This document shows, in pieces, positions 16,672-24,773 of a stretch of 64,000 nucleotides of DNA. Source of the DNA: UBA5078 sp040384465 (lineage in GTDB: Bacteria; Pseudomonadota; Gammaproteobacteria; Pseudomonadales; Pseudohongiellaceae); contig JAZKJF010000011.1 of NCBI GenBank assembly GCA_040384465.1, positions 1-64,000 on the forward strand, written 5' to 3'. The notes beneath the pieces were generated by a model that saw only the letters and a program-made list of their open reading frames with translations, searched no databases and was not told where the DNA came from. The position numbers and the translations under genes are program-made. The stretch's first letter is position 1, and every line of letters starts with the position of its first letter.

Positions 16672-18179
16672 GAAAGCATCTCTTCTGAATTTATCTGAGG
16701 CTGAGAGCCCAGCGGCAACAGACATTCGAAGCGTACCGACGCATCTCCGCTTTTTACCAGCAAGTCCCCTCCGTGCGCACGGGCAATGGCACGACATAAC
16801 GCCAGACCAATGCCGACCCCCGCAGCGTGTGCCTGATTTCCGCGCTGAAAGGGCAAGAAGAATTGCTCGAACTTAGCTGGGTTCATTCCTTCAATCTTGT
16901 TGCTGACGGCGATCGTCAGAAACTGTTGATCCGCAACTGCAGACACTTCAACCGGAGAGTGAGGCTCGCCGTATTTGAAGGCATTGTCGATAAGATTTTC
17001 CAGCAGCTGCGACAACAACAGAGAGTCGCCGCGAACAAGAGGCAGTCCGGGTTGCACATTGGTTTTCAAGCGCGAGTAGTCAATATGAGCGCGCATTCGA
17101 TGAACAACGCTGCCGATGATTTCTTCCGCAGATTCCCAGTCCGTACTGATCTGAGTTCCCACAGCATCCAACCGGGCAAGCTGCAAAATATTGTTTGTCA
17201 GCCGACGCAGGCGATCTGCCTCATCCACAATACTCTTGGCAAATTGCCGACGCTGCGCATGCGACATGCGCTCGTCCTGCTGTTCGAGCAAAGAGGCCGC
17301 GCTCATGATAGTGGCCAATGGTGTTCGATAGTCATGCGAGATGGCAGCAAGCAAAGTGTTACGCACGGACTGTGCCTGCGCCTGGTCGCGCGCTTCTTGT
17401 TCCTGACAAAGCAAATGATGTCGCTCTAGGGCGATTCCCATCTGATCGCACAACGCCTGCGCTTGAACCGTCTGAGAAAATGGGGTTGTAAAAACATTAC
17501 TGATCATCACCGATCCGTAGGGAATCCTGCGGCCACGCAAAGGCAAATACAGATCGTTCAACTCTTCATAACGCCCAGTTGCTGGCCCCAATGACTGGCC
17601 ACTGCGCAGGCAATGCCAAAGTGCATCCCGTTGTTCCTTGTCGATTGCGCCGAGTTCAATGGTAGCCGATGCAGGGTCTTCAGAGGGAAGGCCGTTCTGC
17701 AGAGCCATCAACGCACACTCTCTACCGCTCAACTCTACCAGCAGGGTTTGCAGGGCAGGCAACAAGTCTCGCGTATCTTCGGCATCACGCAATCTGTCGC
17801 TCCAGGAGCGCAACGCCTCGACGGCATCGGCATGCACTTGCGACTGTCGGGACTTTTCACGCAGCGATGCCATCAAACTGGCAATGATGATATTCACCAC
17901 CAGCATCGCCAGCAACAACAACGCGTCCTGGTGAAAATCGATGGCGAATGTGCGAAGAGGAGGAACGAAAGTCCAGTTGAAAGCCATCAGGGCAATCAAG
18001 CTGGCCAGGAGAGTGACACGCACTGACAGCCAGATGGCGGCTATCGCGGAAGTCAACACCAGGATCAATCCGAGATTACTGAGCCCCAACTGAGCGCTCA
18101 GGAGCCACATGGCCGTCCAGCCGATGATCCAGACAAGAAGACCGGACAAATTCGAACGCGATACCGAGAATAGCGACAT
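16668..18179 (-). CDS. KdpD-like histidine kinase lacking the N-terminal KdpD/USP domains
   Basis: A 503-residue sensor kinase matching the C-terminal half of KdpD: a four-helix DUF4118 membrane region (about 8-105, including VWIIGWTAMWLL), a GAF-like middle, HisKA with LLAAISHDYRTPLATIMSAA, and HATPase with the N-box ENLIDNAFKYG. E. coli KdpD is about 890 residues; the cytoplasmic KdpD sensor and USP domains are absent. The G1 box is abnormal (AVSNKIEGMNPAKFEQFF instead of DxGxG), while G2 (GVGIGLALC) is kept. The start at 18179 has AAGGTG about 8 nt upstream; an ATG 11 codons earlier is possible. Coupled by ATGA to the KdpE-like gene. Confidence 0.82.
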   Translation of the reverse strand: MSLFSVSRSNLSGLLVWIIGWTAMWLLSAQLGLSNLGLILVLTSAIAAIWLSVRVTLLASLIALMAFNWTFVPPLRTFAIDFHQDALLLLAMLVVNIIIASLMASLREKSRQSQVHADAVEALRSWSDRLRDAEDTRDLLPALQTLLVELSGRECALMALQNGLPSEDPASATIELGAIDKEQRDALWHCLRSGQSLGPATGRYEELNDLYLPLRGRRIPYGSVMISNVFTTPFSQTVQAQALCDQMGIALERHHLLCQEQEARDQAQAQSVRNTLLAAISHDYRTPLATIMSAASLLEQQDERMSHAQRRQFAKSIVDEADRLRRLTNNILQLARLDAVGTQISTDWESAEEIIGSVVHRMRAHIDYSRLKTNVQPGLPLVRGDSLLLSQLLENLIDNAFKYGEPHSPVEVSAVADQQFLTIAVSNKIEGMNPAKFEQFFLPFQRGNQAHAAGVGIGLALCRAIARAHGGDLLVKSGDASVRFECLLPLGSQPQINSEEMLS

Positions 18180-18231
18180 GCGATTCACCTTGGCTAACAC
18201 TGCACTACGCATCTATGTGGCGGTCGCCAGC

Positions 18232-18247
18232 AGGGCTTTTATGCCCT
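18232..18247. repeat. Short REP-like hairpin
   Basis: AGGGC-TTTTAT-GCCCT, in the 79 bp between the speA stop and the kinase start. The same TTTTATGCCC loop context occurs in the REP element near 23690, so this is probably a decayed fragment of that family. Confidence 0.4.
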
Positions 18248-18257
18248 CTGGGTCGGC

Positions 18258-20300
18258 TCATACAGTAGGGTTATGCACCTTGTCTGTGTCGCAGTAGGTG
18301 GTGTCCTCCAGACGCTTCGTGTAGTTGTTGAGGATACGCATTCCCTCGGCTGGCTTAACCACACCCGCTTCGATCTTGCGGCGGATCAGCTCGGTCATGC
18401 GCCGGTCCAGATCGCTGGGCACATACTGCACCTGCGACAGCATGTCCTTGATGCTGATGGCCTTGATGGTCTCCTCGATCCAGAAGTTGCCCGGCTCGTC
18501 AGCGCTGGCGTAGATGTGCGCCTCGCCGACGGGGCCCAGCAGATTGTGGGCGTCGCCAAGAATCTCCTGATAGGCCCCCACCAGAAACACACCGAGATAA
18601 TAGGGTTTGTCCGGCTGATACTCGTGCAAGGGCAGCCAGCTCTTGTTGGCGTGGGAGGAGACGTATTGGTCAATCTTGCCGTCGGAATCACAGGTCAGAT
18701 CAACGACCTGTCCACGTCGCGTCGGCTCCTCGTCCAGACGGTCGAGTGGCATCACCGGGAACACCTGACCGATAGCCCAATGGTCGAGTATCGACTGAAA
18801 TACGGAGAAATCGCACAGGTACAGATCGGTGAGCTGAGTCTCCAGCTCTGTCTGCTCGACAGGCGGCGGATTCAAATGCAGCGCGGTGAACTTGCGCAGC
18901 ACCTTGCGGCAGATGCTCCAGTAGACGCTCTCCACATAGGCCAGCGACTCCATGTCGAGATAGCCGAGCCGCGACAACTGCCCCGCCTCCATGCGCGCAT
19001 CCTGAGCATCGTGAATCACCTCCATCAGCAGTCCGCGTGAGCGCACAGTCTTCGCTTCTTTCAGTGCGGCTTCCATGCGTTGCACGACCGGTGCCGGGTT
19101 GGTGGGCGCCTCACACTTGGGCGGATTGTCCGGCTGATGCACACCGATCACCGGCACCACCAGAATGGAGTGATGTGCAGTGATCGCGCGGCCACTCTCG
19201 GACAGCAAGGTCGGCATGGGCACACCGCGCTGCTCGCAGATTTCTTTCACAGTGAAAACGATGACGTTGGCGTATTCCTTCAAGCCGTAGTTGATCGAGG
19301 ATTCCACCTCTTCGTATTCTCCGCTGTGACCAGTACCATGCCCCGCACCGTGACCGCTCCCGTAATTGCCTCCATAGTTCACACCAAGGCCGCCGCCGAC
19401 ATCGAGGTACTTCACCTTGACACCACGCAGATGCAGATCGGCGTAGAACTGCGTAATTTCGCGCACTGCCGAGCGCAGAGCCTGAGTGTCGGCGATCTGG
19501 CTGCCAAGATGGAAGTGCAACAATTCCAGGCAGTCACCGCTGCCACGCTTCTCCAGCTCATGCACCAGCTGCACCAGCTCGGGAACAGTGAGGCCGAACT
19601 TGGAGCCAGAACCGCCCGATTCGAACCAGCGACCCGAGCCACGCGTGGAAAGCTTCAGGCGCACGCCTATGCGCGGCGCTTTGCGCTGCCCCTCTACCGA
19701 CGCATCGCGCGGTTTGTCGCGCTGGTCAGCCAACACCAGCAGCTGCTCGAACTCGGAATATTTTTCGATCACTGGTAGCACCTGCTGTCCCAGCTGCTGT
19801 GCGTTGAGCATCAGCGTCAGCATCGAGTGATCCTTGACGCCGTTGCACAGCATCAGAATGTCATCGCCGATCAGCGCCAGCGTGGCCATCAGTTCGGCGC
19901 GCGAACCACACTCCAGGCCCAGGTTGAACTCTTTGCCGGCGTCCATGACTTCGGCGACCACCTCATGCAGTTGATTCACCTTGATCGGATAAATCGTGCG
20001 GTACTCGCCGGAGTAACCCGCTTCGGCGATGGTTTCGCGGAAGGTCTGATTGAGGCGGCGTACCCGCGCGCTGATGATGTCCTGAAAGCGCACGATCAAC
20101 GGGAAAGTGCAGCCTTCTTTCACAGCAGCGTCGATCACCTCGGTGATGTCGATCTCCAGATCACTGCCCGGGATCGGCTTGACGGCCGCGTGGCCCCTGG
20201 CGTTGATACTGAAGAAGCCCGCGTTCCAGCTCTTCATCGCATAGAGTTCCTCCGCATCAGCAGAGGTCCAGGCGTTCTTGACTACGGTGTTATCGATCAC
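18258..20300 (-). CDS. speA: Biosynthetic arginine decarboxylase
   Basis: A 680-residue PLP enzyme converting arginine to agmatine, the first step of putrescine synthesis. K107 in YPIKVNQ is the PLP lysine. LGLECGSRAELMATLAL, LKLSTRGSGRWFESGG, LHFHLGSQIAD and YLDVGGGLGVNYGG are conserved alanine-racemase-fold motifs. After the last of these there is an unusual Gly/His-rich insertion (GSGHGAGHGTGHSGE), making the protein longer than the usual 630-660. The GTG start at 20300 has AAGGA 7 nt upstream. speB lies just upstream on the same strand, separated by a REP element. Confidence 0.95.
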   Translation of the reverse strand: MIDNTVVKNAWTSADAEELYAMKSWNAGFFSINARGHAAVKPIPGSDLEIDITEVIDAAVKEGCTFPLIVRFQDIISARVRRLNQTFRETIAEAGYSGEYRTIYPIKVNQLHEVVAEVMDAGKEFNLGLECGSRAELMATLALIGDDILMLCNGVKDHSMLTLMLNAQQLGQQVLPVIEKYSEFEQLLVLADQRDKPRDASVEGQRKAPRIGVRLKLSTRGSGRWFESGGSGSKFGLTVPELVQLVHELEKRGSGDCLELLHFHLGSQIADTQALRSAVREITQFYADLHLRGVKVKYLDVGGGLGVNYGGNYGSGHGAGHGTGHSGEYEEVESSINYGLKEYANVIVFTVKEICEQRGVPMPTLLSESGRAITAHHSILVVPVIGVHQPDNPPKCEAPTNPAPVVQRMEAALKEAKTVRSRGLLMEVIHDAQDARMEAGQLSRLGYLDMESLAYVESVYWSICRKVLRKFTALHLNPPPVEQTELETQLTDLYLCDFSVFQSILDHWAIGQVFPVMPLDRLDEEPTRRGQVVDLTCDSDGKIDQYVSSHANKSWLPLHEYQPDKPYYLGVFLVGAYQEILGDAHNLLGPVGEAHIYASADEPGNFWIEETIKAISIKDMLSQVQYVPSDLDRRMTELIRRKIEAGVVKPAEGMRILNNYTKRLEDTTYCDTDKVHNPTV

Positions 20301-20321
20301 AATTTTTTCCTTGAACGCATC

Positions 20322-20392
20322 TTGTGGGAGCGAGCCTAGCTCGCGATCAGGTGTGGCGATAAGTTCATCGCGAGCAAAGCTCGCTCCTACAG
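20322..20392. repeat. REP-type inverted repeat overlapping speB
   Basis: Arms begin TTGTGGGAGCGAGC and end GCTCGCTCCTACAG, with ATCGCGAGC inner parts around a 19-nt spacer. The right arm is part of the speB reading frame: it encodes the last residues of SpeB and supplies the TGA stop at 20365-20367. The left arm lies 22 bp from the speA GTG. Confidence 0.85.
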
Positions 20393-21348
20393 GCGGCGTA
20401 CAGGCACAACAGTTCTATGGCAATCTGCGCCGCCGCCAGTGCAGTGATCTCGGCGTGATCGTAGGCAGGTGCCACTTCAACCACATCCATGCCCACCAGG
20501 TTGATACCGACGAGCCCGCGAATAATTTCCAGCGCCTGATACGAGGACAAGCCACCCGGAACCGGCGTGCCGGTGCCCGGCGCGAAGGCCGGGTCGAGAC
20601 AGTCGATGTCGAAAGTCAGGTACACCGGATTCTGCCCTACCCGCGCACGTATCTGCGCGATCACCGCGTCACAACCCTGTCGGTGCACATCGGATGCCGA
20701 GAGGATCTGATAGCCGAGAGTAGCATCGTTCGTGGTACGAATGCCGATCTGAATGGACTGCTCAGGAATCACGATGCCTTCTTTGGCGGCCTTGTAAAAC
20801 ATGGTGCCGTGATTGATGCCTTCGCCGGAAGAAGGCCAGGTGTCAGTGTGAGCGTCGAAGTGGATCAGACTCAGCGGGCCATGCACTTTGGCGTGAGCGC
20901 AGAGGCTGGGATAGGAGATGAAGTGGTCGCCGCCCAGCAACAATGAGGCCGCGCCAGCATCGAGAATACGCGCCACATGCTGCTCGATGTGCGCCACACC
21001 CAGCAAGCCGCCGCCGCTGTGATTCTCACAATCGCCATAGTCAATGACCGCCATCTCTGCCATCGGGTCTTTTTTCCACGGCCAGGGACGCTCCCAGGCC
21101 AGCGACAGTGACGCGTTGCGAATGGCGCGCGGCCCGAGCCTGGCCCCCGAGCGATTGGTGGTGGCGATGTCCAGCGGCACACCGCTAACGACGACATCCA
21201 CGCCGCTGAGGTCCCGCGAGTAGGGCACACGGAAGAAGCTGCCTGCGCCGCCGAAACTGTGCGAGCCGACCATTCCGGCTCCCGGTGTGCCGACGATGGC
21301 GTTGTCCCAGCTCTGCCTGTCCTGCTCCTTCGATCCCTTGTCAGTCAT
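20365..21348 (-). CDS. speB: Agmatinase
   Basis: A 327-residue ureohydrolase of the arginase family that converts agmatine to putrescine and urea. The Mn2+ ligands are in LLLGGDHFISYPSL, LIHFDAHTDTW and FDIDCLDPAFAPGTGTPVPG. It forms a two-step pathway with SpeA, immediately downstream on the same strand. The last eight residues (CRSELCSR) are encoded by a REP element, so the native C terminus has been replaced or extended. The ATG at 21348 follows GGAG/CAGG. Confidence 0.93.
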   Translation of the reverse strand: MTDKGSKEQDRQSWDNAIVGTPGAGMVGSHSFGGAGSFFRVPYSRDLSGVDVVVSGVPLDIATTNRSGARLGPRAIRNASLSLAWERPWPWKKDPMAEMAVIDYGDCENHSGGGLLGVAHIEQHVARILDAGAASLLLGGDHFISYPSLCAHAKVHGPLSLIHFDAHTDTWPSSGEGINHGTMFYKAAKEGIVIPEQSIQIGIRTTNDATLGYQILSASDVHRQGCDAVIAQIRARVGQNPVYLTFDIDCLDPAFAPGTGTPVPGGLSSYQALEIIRGLVGINLVGMDVVEVAPAYDHAEITALAAAQIAIELLCLYAACRSELCSR

Positions 21349-21394
21349 CGTGCCTGGCTCCCGTTATTTGACTTCACTTGCATGATTGAGCTGT

Positions 21395-22942
21395 TCAACG
21401 CTCCAGCTGCAACAGCGCTGGCGTGCTGGACGGCGTGCGGCGGTGCTGCGTCAGTTGTTCAAATTCATACCCCAAAGCCAGCAGCCGCGCATCGGTAAAG
21501 GCGCCACTGAGCAATTCCATGCCCATGGGCAACCCTTCGGGCGAGAAGCCGATTGGCACTGACAGCGCTGGCAATCCGGAATGAGCACTGAGACTGCAAT
21601 TGTTGCCAGGCTGAGACTCACCGATCACCGCCGGCAGCGATCCAATCGGTGGATAGGCGAGCAGCTCCACGTTCTGCGCCCGCATCGCAGCTTCAATCGC
21701 AGAGCGCAACTCCTCACGCGCCAGCAGCGCAGCACGGTAGAGCGCTGGATCCTGCGTGGCAGCGGCGCTGCGGGTCAGCACACCGTCAACTGCCTCATGG
21801 TGCAGACCGGTCGCGACGATACTTTCCAAAGTCGTGTAGTCAGTGCTTCCGAACTCGGCGAGCCAGGCGTTCAGGTCGCTCTCAAACTCCTGACCAATCA
21901 CTCCCGAACGGGAAATCAGATCACGCAGATTGGGAATAGTGACGTCCACAACGACAGCACCCTGCTCTGTCATCTGCGCCAGCGCCTGATCCTGCAGCGC
22001 CTGGACAGCTGGCTCGGCGGGATCGTAATAATCCAGCAAGCGTCCTATGCGGACACCCTGCAGACTGGCTTTGCCCAGTTGATCGAGGAAGCGCGGCAAC
22101 TCGCGCTCCTGCATGGACGCTGTGGCAGGGTCCAGCGGATCGTAGCCGTCCACGATATCCAGCACCACGGCCAAGTCCCTGATACTGCGCGCGAGCGGGC
22201 CAGCGACATCCTGCGTAGTGGACAGTGGCATCACGCCGTAGATGCTCGACAAGCCTTTGGTCGGGCGCAGACCGACGAGGTTGTTGAAGGCGGCGGGAAT
22301 GCGGATGGAGCCACAGGTATCCGACCCCATACCGATTGTCGCGAAGCCCGCAGCAATGGCGGCTGCCGAGCCACCGCTAGAACCACCCGGGACGCGCGTC
22401 GGGTCATAAGGGTTGCGAGTCTGCCCGCCCAGCGAACTGACCGACGTAATGCCGTAGGCGAATTCATGCAGATTGGCCTTGCCGAGGATCACCGCTCCGG
22501 CATCCAGCAAGCGTTGCACTTGGGTGGCATTCGCATCGGGAATGAAATCTGCCAGCACCTGTGAGCCACCACTGGTGGGCATGTCCGCCGTGGCATAGTT
22601 GTCCTTGAGGATCACAGGAATGCCGTGCAGGGGGCTGCGCGGACCGGTGACCTTACGTTCGTCATCCAAGGCTTGAGCTTGTTCGCGGGCCTGAGGGTTG
22701 AGGTGAATAAGCGCATTGAGCGCAGGACCTTGATCGTCAAAAGCCTCGATGCGCGCCAGCGAGGCGGCCACCAGCGCAGCCGAGGTGAGAGCGCCGGTCT
22801 CCATGGCCAGTTGCAATTCGTGGATGCTGGCTTCGCCGATGTCGGGGGGCTGAGCGAGGGAGAGCGCAGGCAGCATCACCGCGAGGAGGCACAATTTACG
22901 GGTAGCACGGAACCGCGCTGAGTGTTGATATTGTTGCAGCAT
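21395..22942 (-). CDS. Exported amidase (amidase-signature family)
   Basis: A 515-residue amidase-signature hydrolase with a signal peptide (about 1-31, cleavage near LSLAQ), so probably periplasmic. The Ser-cisSer-Lys triad is visible: the Lys in PVILKDNYAT, the first Ser in PGGSSGGSAAAIAAG and the nucleophile in GSDTCGSIRIPAA. The family cleaves amides or acyl-amino compounds; the substrate cannot be deduced. Upstream in-frame starts exist, but the ATG at 22942 has GAGGAA and gives the signal peptide. It ends 46 bp from the start of speB and may be read into it. Confidence 0.88.
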   Translation of the reverse strand: MLQQYQHSARFRATRKLCLLAVMLPALSLAQPPDIGEASIHELQLAMETGALTSAALVAASLARIEAFDDQGPALNALIHLNPQAREQAQALDDERKVTGPRSPLHGIPVILKDNYATADMPTSGGSQVLADFIPDANATQVQRLLDAGAVILGKANLHEFAYGITSVSSLGGQTRNPYDPTRVPGGSSGGSAAAIAAGFATIGMGSDTCGSIRIPAAFNNLVGLRPTKGLSSIYGVMPLSTTQDVAGPLARSIRDLAVVLDIVDGYDPLDPATASMQERELPRFLDQLGKASLQGVRIGRLLDYYDPAEPAVQALQDQALAQMTEQGAVVVDVTIPNLRDLISRSGVIGQEFESDLNAWLAEFGSTDYTTLESIVATGLHHEAVDGVLTRSAAATQDPALYRAALLAREELRSAIEAAMRAQNVELLAYPPIGSLPAVIGESQPGNNCSLSAHSGLPALSVPIGFSPEGLPMGMELLSGAFTDARLLALGYEFEQLTQHRRTPSSTPALLQLER

Positions 22943-22960
22943 GAGTTCCTCATTTTGTTG

Positions 22961-22994
22961 GTCGCCTGCAGGGCATTTATACCCTGCAGGCGAC
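22961..22994. repeat. 13-bp inverted repeat in the amidase leader
   Basis: GTCGCCTGCAGGG and CCCTGCAGGCGAC are perfect arms around CATTTATA. The same GTCGCCTGCAGGG sequence forms the inner part of the 63242 element and the half-element at 32112, so this belongs to a second REP subfamily. It lies between UPF0149 and the amidase ribosome site. Confidence 0.75.
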
Positions 22995-23010
22995 AATTCT
23001 CAGTTCTATC

Positions 23011-23577
23011 CTAACTATCTCTCTTGGTGCTCGCCAACAGCTCACTACTCATCAGCAACACCGCGACTTTCAAATACTCAACCAGCTCGGCATAGGCGTT
23101 CTCGTTGCTTTCGTCATCCTCCGTGCCGAAATCGTCGGCAAGGTTGGCGATGCCGACGATGTCCTTGAGTGCCTCTTCGGTCTCAGGGCTGAAGTTGGCG
23201 ATACCTCTCTGACCACTTGCCGTCCCGAACCCTACCAGAAATCCCTGGCACCAGGCAGCAAGACAACGCACACGTTGCGAAAGATCAAGTTCGTCATCGG
23301 GCAGGAACAGGGTGTAGCACGAATCGCTGTTGAACATCTCGCGCTCGATGAATTCATACATCTGCAGCACGGTCAGGCGATTCCGTTCGGAACAACTGTC
23401 CGCGTCGACATGCTTGACCACCAGGTTGACGACGCTGTCCGGGCGGATCTTCAGGCCCGTGGTGACGACGCCTGACAGCAGGCCGTGAATTTCCGAGGGA
23501 GAGACCTCGTAGCCGAACTCCATGAACTGGTTACAGCACTGGTCAAAATCGAGGGCGAGGGTTTCTTCTTGTTTCAA
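23011..23577 (-). CDS. UPF0149 (YgfB/YecA-like) protein
   Basis: A 188-residue cytoplasmic protein of the UPF0149 family. SEIHGLLSGVVTTG near residue 30, FLPDDELDLSQRVRCLAAWC, FLVGFG and the C-terminal AELVEYLKVAVLLM are typical. The function in this organism is unknown; YgfB in Pseudomonas affects gene regulation (known for one member only). The start is a TTG (23575-23577), supported by AAGGA 9 nt upstream, which itself borders the REP element at 23591. Confidence 0.87.
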   Translation of the reverse strand: MKQEETLALDFDQCCNQFMEFGYEVSPSEIHGLLSGVVTTGLKIRPDSVVNLVVKHVDADSCSERNRLTVLQMYEFIEREMFNSDSCYTLFLPDDELDLSQRVRCLAAWCQGFLVGFGTASGQRGIANFSPETEEALKDIVGIANLADDFGTEDDESNENAYAELVEYLKVAVLLMSSELLASTKRDS

Positions 23578-23590
23578 ATGTCTGAGTCCT

Positions 23591-23717
23591 TGTGGGAGCG
23601 GGCCTGCCCGCGATGGGAGCGAAATTTGGGGTCAGAGTAAAAATACAGGCTGTATTTTTACTCTGACCCCAAATTTAATCGCGAGCGGGCTTTTATGCCC
23701 TCGGGTACGCTCCCACA
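23591..23717. repeat. Compound REP element with an inserted palindrome
   Basis: Outer arms TGTGGGAGCG (23591-23600) and CGCTCCCACA (23708-23717), with inner GCGGGCCTGCCCGCGA and TCGCGAGCGGGC parts, form a standard REP pair. Instead of a short spacer the centre is occupied by an almost loop-less 55-bp palindrome (23622-23676). The right boundary touches the cvfB stop codon at 23719. Confidence 0.8.
23622..23676. repeat. Perfect 27-bp palindrome (GGGGTCAGAGTAAAA type)
   Basis: Two exact 27-nt arms (23622-23648 and 23650-23676) surround a single G. The arms contain TTTGGGGTCAGAGTAAAA and its complement. Such a long, tip-to-tip perfect palindrome is rarely kept by chance and suggests recent insertion by a single-strand-acting enzyme such as a REP-associated tyrosine transposase (inference; no transposase gene is in the window). 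Confidence 0.85.
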
Positions 23718-23718
23718 G

Positions 23719-24552
23719 TCATGTTGTCAATTGGATATGGTCCGGGTAGATCGTAATCTGTTTCTTTTTCAGCAACGTGCCGATCGCCTTCTTGTAGTTG
23801 CCCTTGCTGACCTTGTACACCGCGTAGATATCTTCGGGCGCACTATGGTCGCACAGGGATGACACGCCGTCATTGTCCCGCAGGTGCGCCAGAATTTTCT
23901 CGCCAAGATCGTCACGCACCTCCTGCCCCTGCAACTGCAGACACAGATCGATACGGCCATCCTCGCGAATCCGGCGGATGAAACCTTTCAGCTTCTGACC
24001 AACCCGCAGCGGCTGCAATATTTCCGTCTTGAAGATCAGGCCCAGATGAGTCTGATTGACGACAGCCTTGTAGCCTAAATCCGTGCGCGCACACACCAGC
24101 AGATTGACCGGCTGCATCGGCTCGAAACCGGTGCCGTCTTCACTCAGCCAGGCATCCAGACGCGACGTGGCTGCGATGCGTCCACTGGGTTTGTCCAGAT
24201 ACACATAGACCACATAGGAATTCTCTTCGCGCATCGGCACCCGCTGCTCCCCGAAGGGCACCAGCAGATCCTTGGGCAGCCCCCAGTCGAGAAACGCCCC
24301 GGCGTGGTTGACCTGCGCTACTCGCAACGAGACGCACTGTCCGACTTGCGCACGCGGCCGCCGGGTGGTGGCAATCGGGCGGTCCTCCGAATCGTGATAG
24401 AGAAACACCTCCAGCGTGTCGCCCACTTTGCAGTCCGTCGGCACGTCCAGACGTGGCAGCAGAATCTCGCCCAGCTCTCCCCCGTCCAGATAAACACCAA
24501 AGGCCACCTGTTTGGTCACGGGTAGAGTGTTGAATTTGCCGATCTCGGCCAT
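23719..24552 (-). CDS. CvfB/YitL-like S1-domain RNA-binding protein
   Basis: A 277-residue cytoplasmic protein of the CvfB/YitL family: repeated S1-like domains (GVYLDGGELGEILLPRLDVP; VNHAGAFLDWGLPKDLLVP; KGFIRRIREDGRIDLCLQ) followed by a C-terminal winged helix (VSKGNYKKAIGTLLKKKQI). The family is linked to RNA binding and virulence-factor expression in Gram-positives; its role here is unknown. The longer frame opens at 24612, but the ATG at 24552 has CAGGAG 8 nt upstream and begins at the usual N terminus. A terminator-like hairpin ends 22 nt before this start. Confidence 0.87.
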   Translation of the reverse strand: MAEIGKFNTLPVTKQVAFGVYLDGGELGEILLPRLDVPTDCKVGDTLEVFLYHDSEDRPIATTRRPRAQVGQCVSLRVAQVNHAGAFLDWGLPKDLLVPFGEQRVPMREENSYVVYVYLDKPSGRIAATSRLDAWLSEDGTGFEPMQPVNLLVCARTDLGYKAVVNQTHLGLIFKTEILQPLRVGQKLKGFIRRIREDGRIDLCLQLQGQEVRDDLGEKILAHLRDNDGVSSLCDHSAPEDIYAVYKVSKGNYKKAIGTLLKKKQITIYPDHIQLTT

Positions 24553-24574
24553 GCGGGCTCCTGCTGAATGTCGT

Positions 24575-24612
24575 AAATAAAAATGCCCGCCATCCTTGTC
24601 GGAGACGGGCAT
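24575..24612 (-). promoter_or_regulatory. Terminator-like hairpin in the cvfB leader
   Basis: On the minus strand ATGCCCG and CGGGCAT form a 7-bp GC-rich stem with a 16-nt loop, followed at once by a T-rich run (TTTTTATTT), the layout of an intrinsic terminator. It ends only 22 nt before the cvfB ATG. The upstream receptor gene already has its own terminator at 24730-24772, so this second one may attenuate cvfB. Confidence 0.55.
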
Positions 24613-24729
24613 CGAATTGTGGCAGATTGATCTGCTCTTATAAATAAACCTTTACAGGTTAATCATCGCGTACCAGGGTCGCTCCCGAGTTTGTGACGCT
24701 CTGGATGTGAGCTTGCCTGCCACGCGAAT

Positions 24730-24772
24730 CCAAAAATCGTGAACCACTAACGACCAACGGTTCACGACAAAA
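24730..24772 (-). terminator. Intrinsic terminator of the TonB receptor gene
   Basis: TCGTGAACC (24737-24745) and GGTTCACGA (24759-24767) are perfect 9-bp arms. On the minus strand the stem is followed by TTTTTGG and preceded by TTTTTG, so it could work in both directions. It starts just after the receptor stop. Confidence 0.75.
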
Positions 24773-24773
24773 A

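Noticed and set aside
13992..18179. Complete kdp operon
   Set aside because: No kdpF, A, B or C gene is present; the adjacent transporter is Kup by signature and length.
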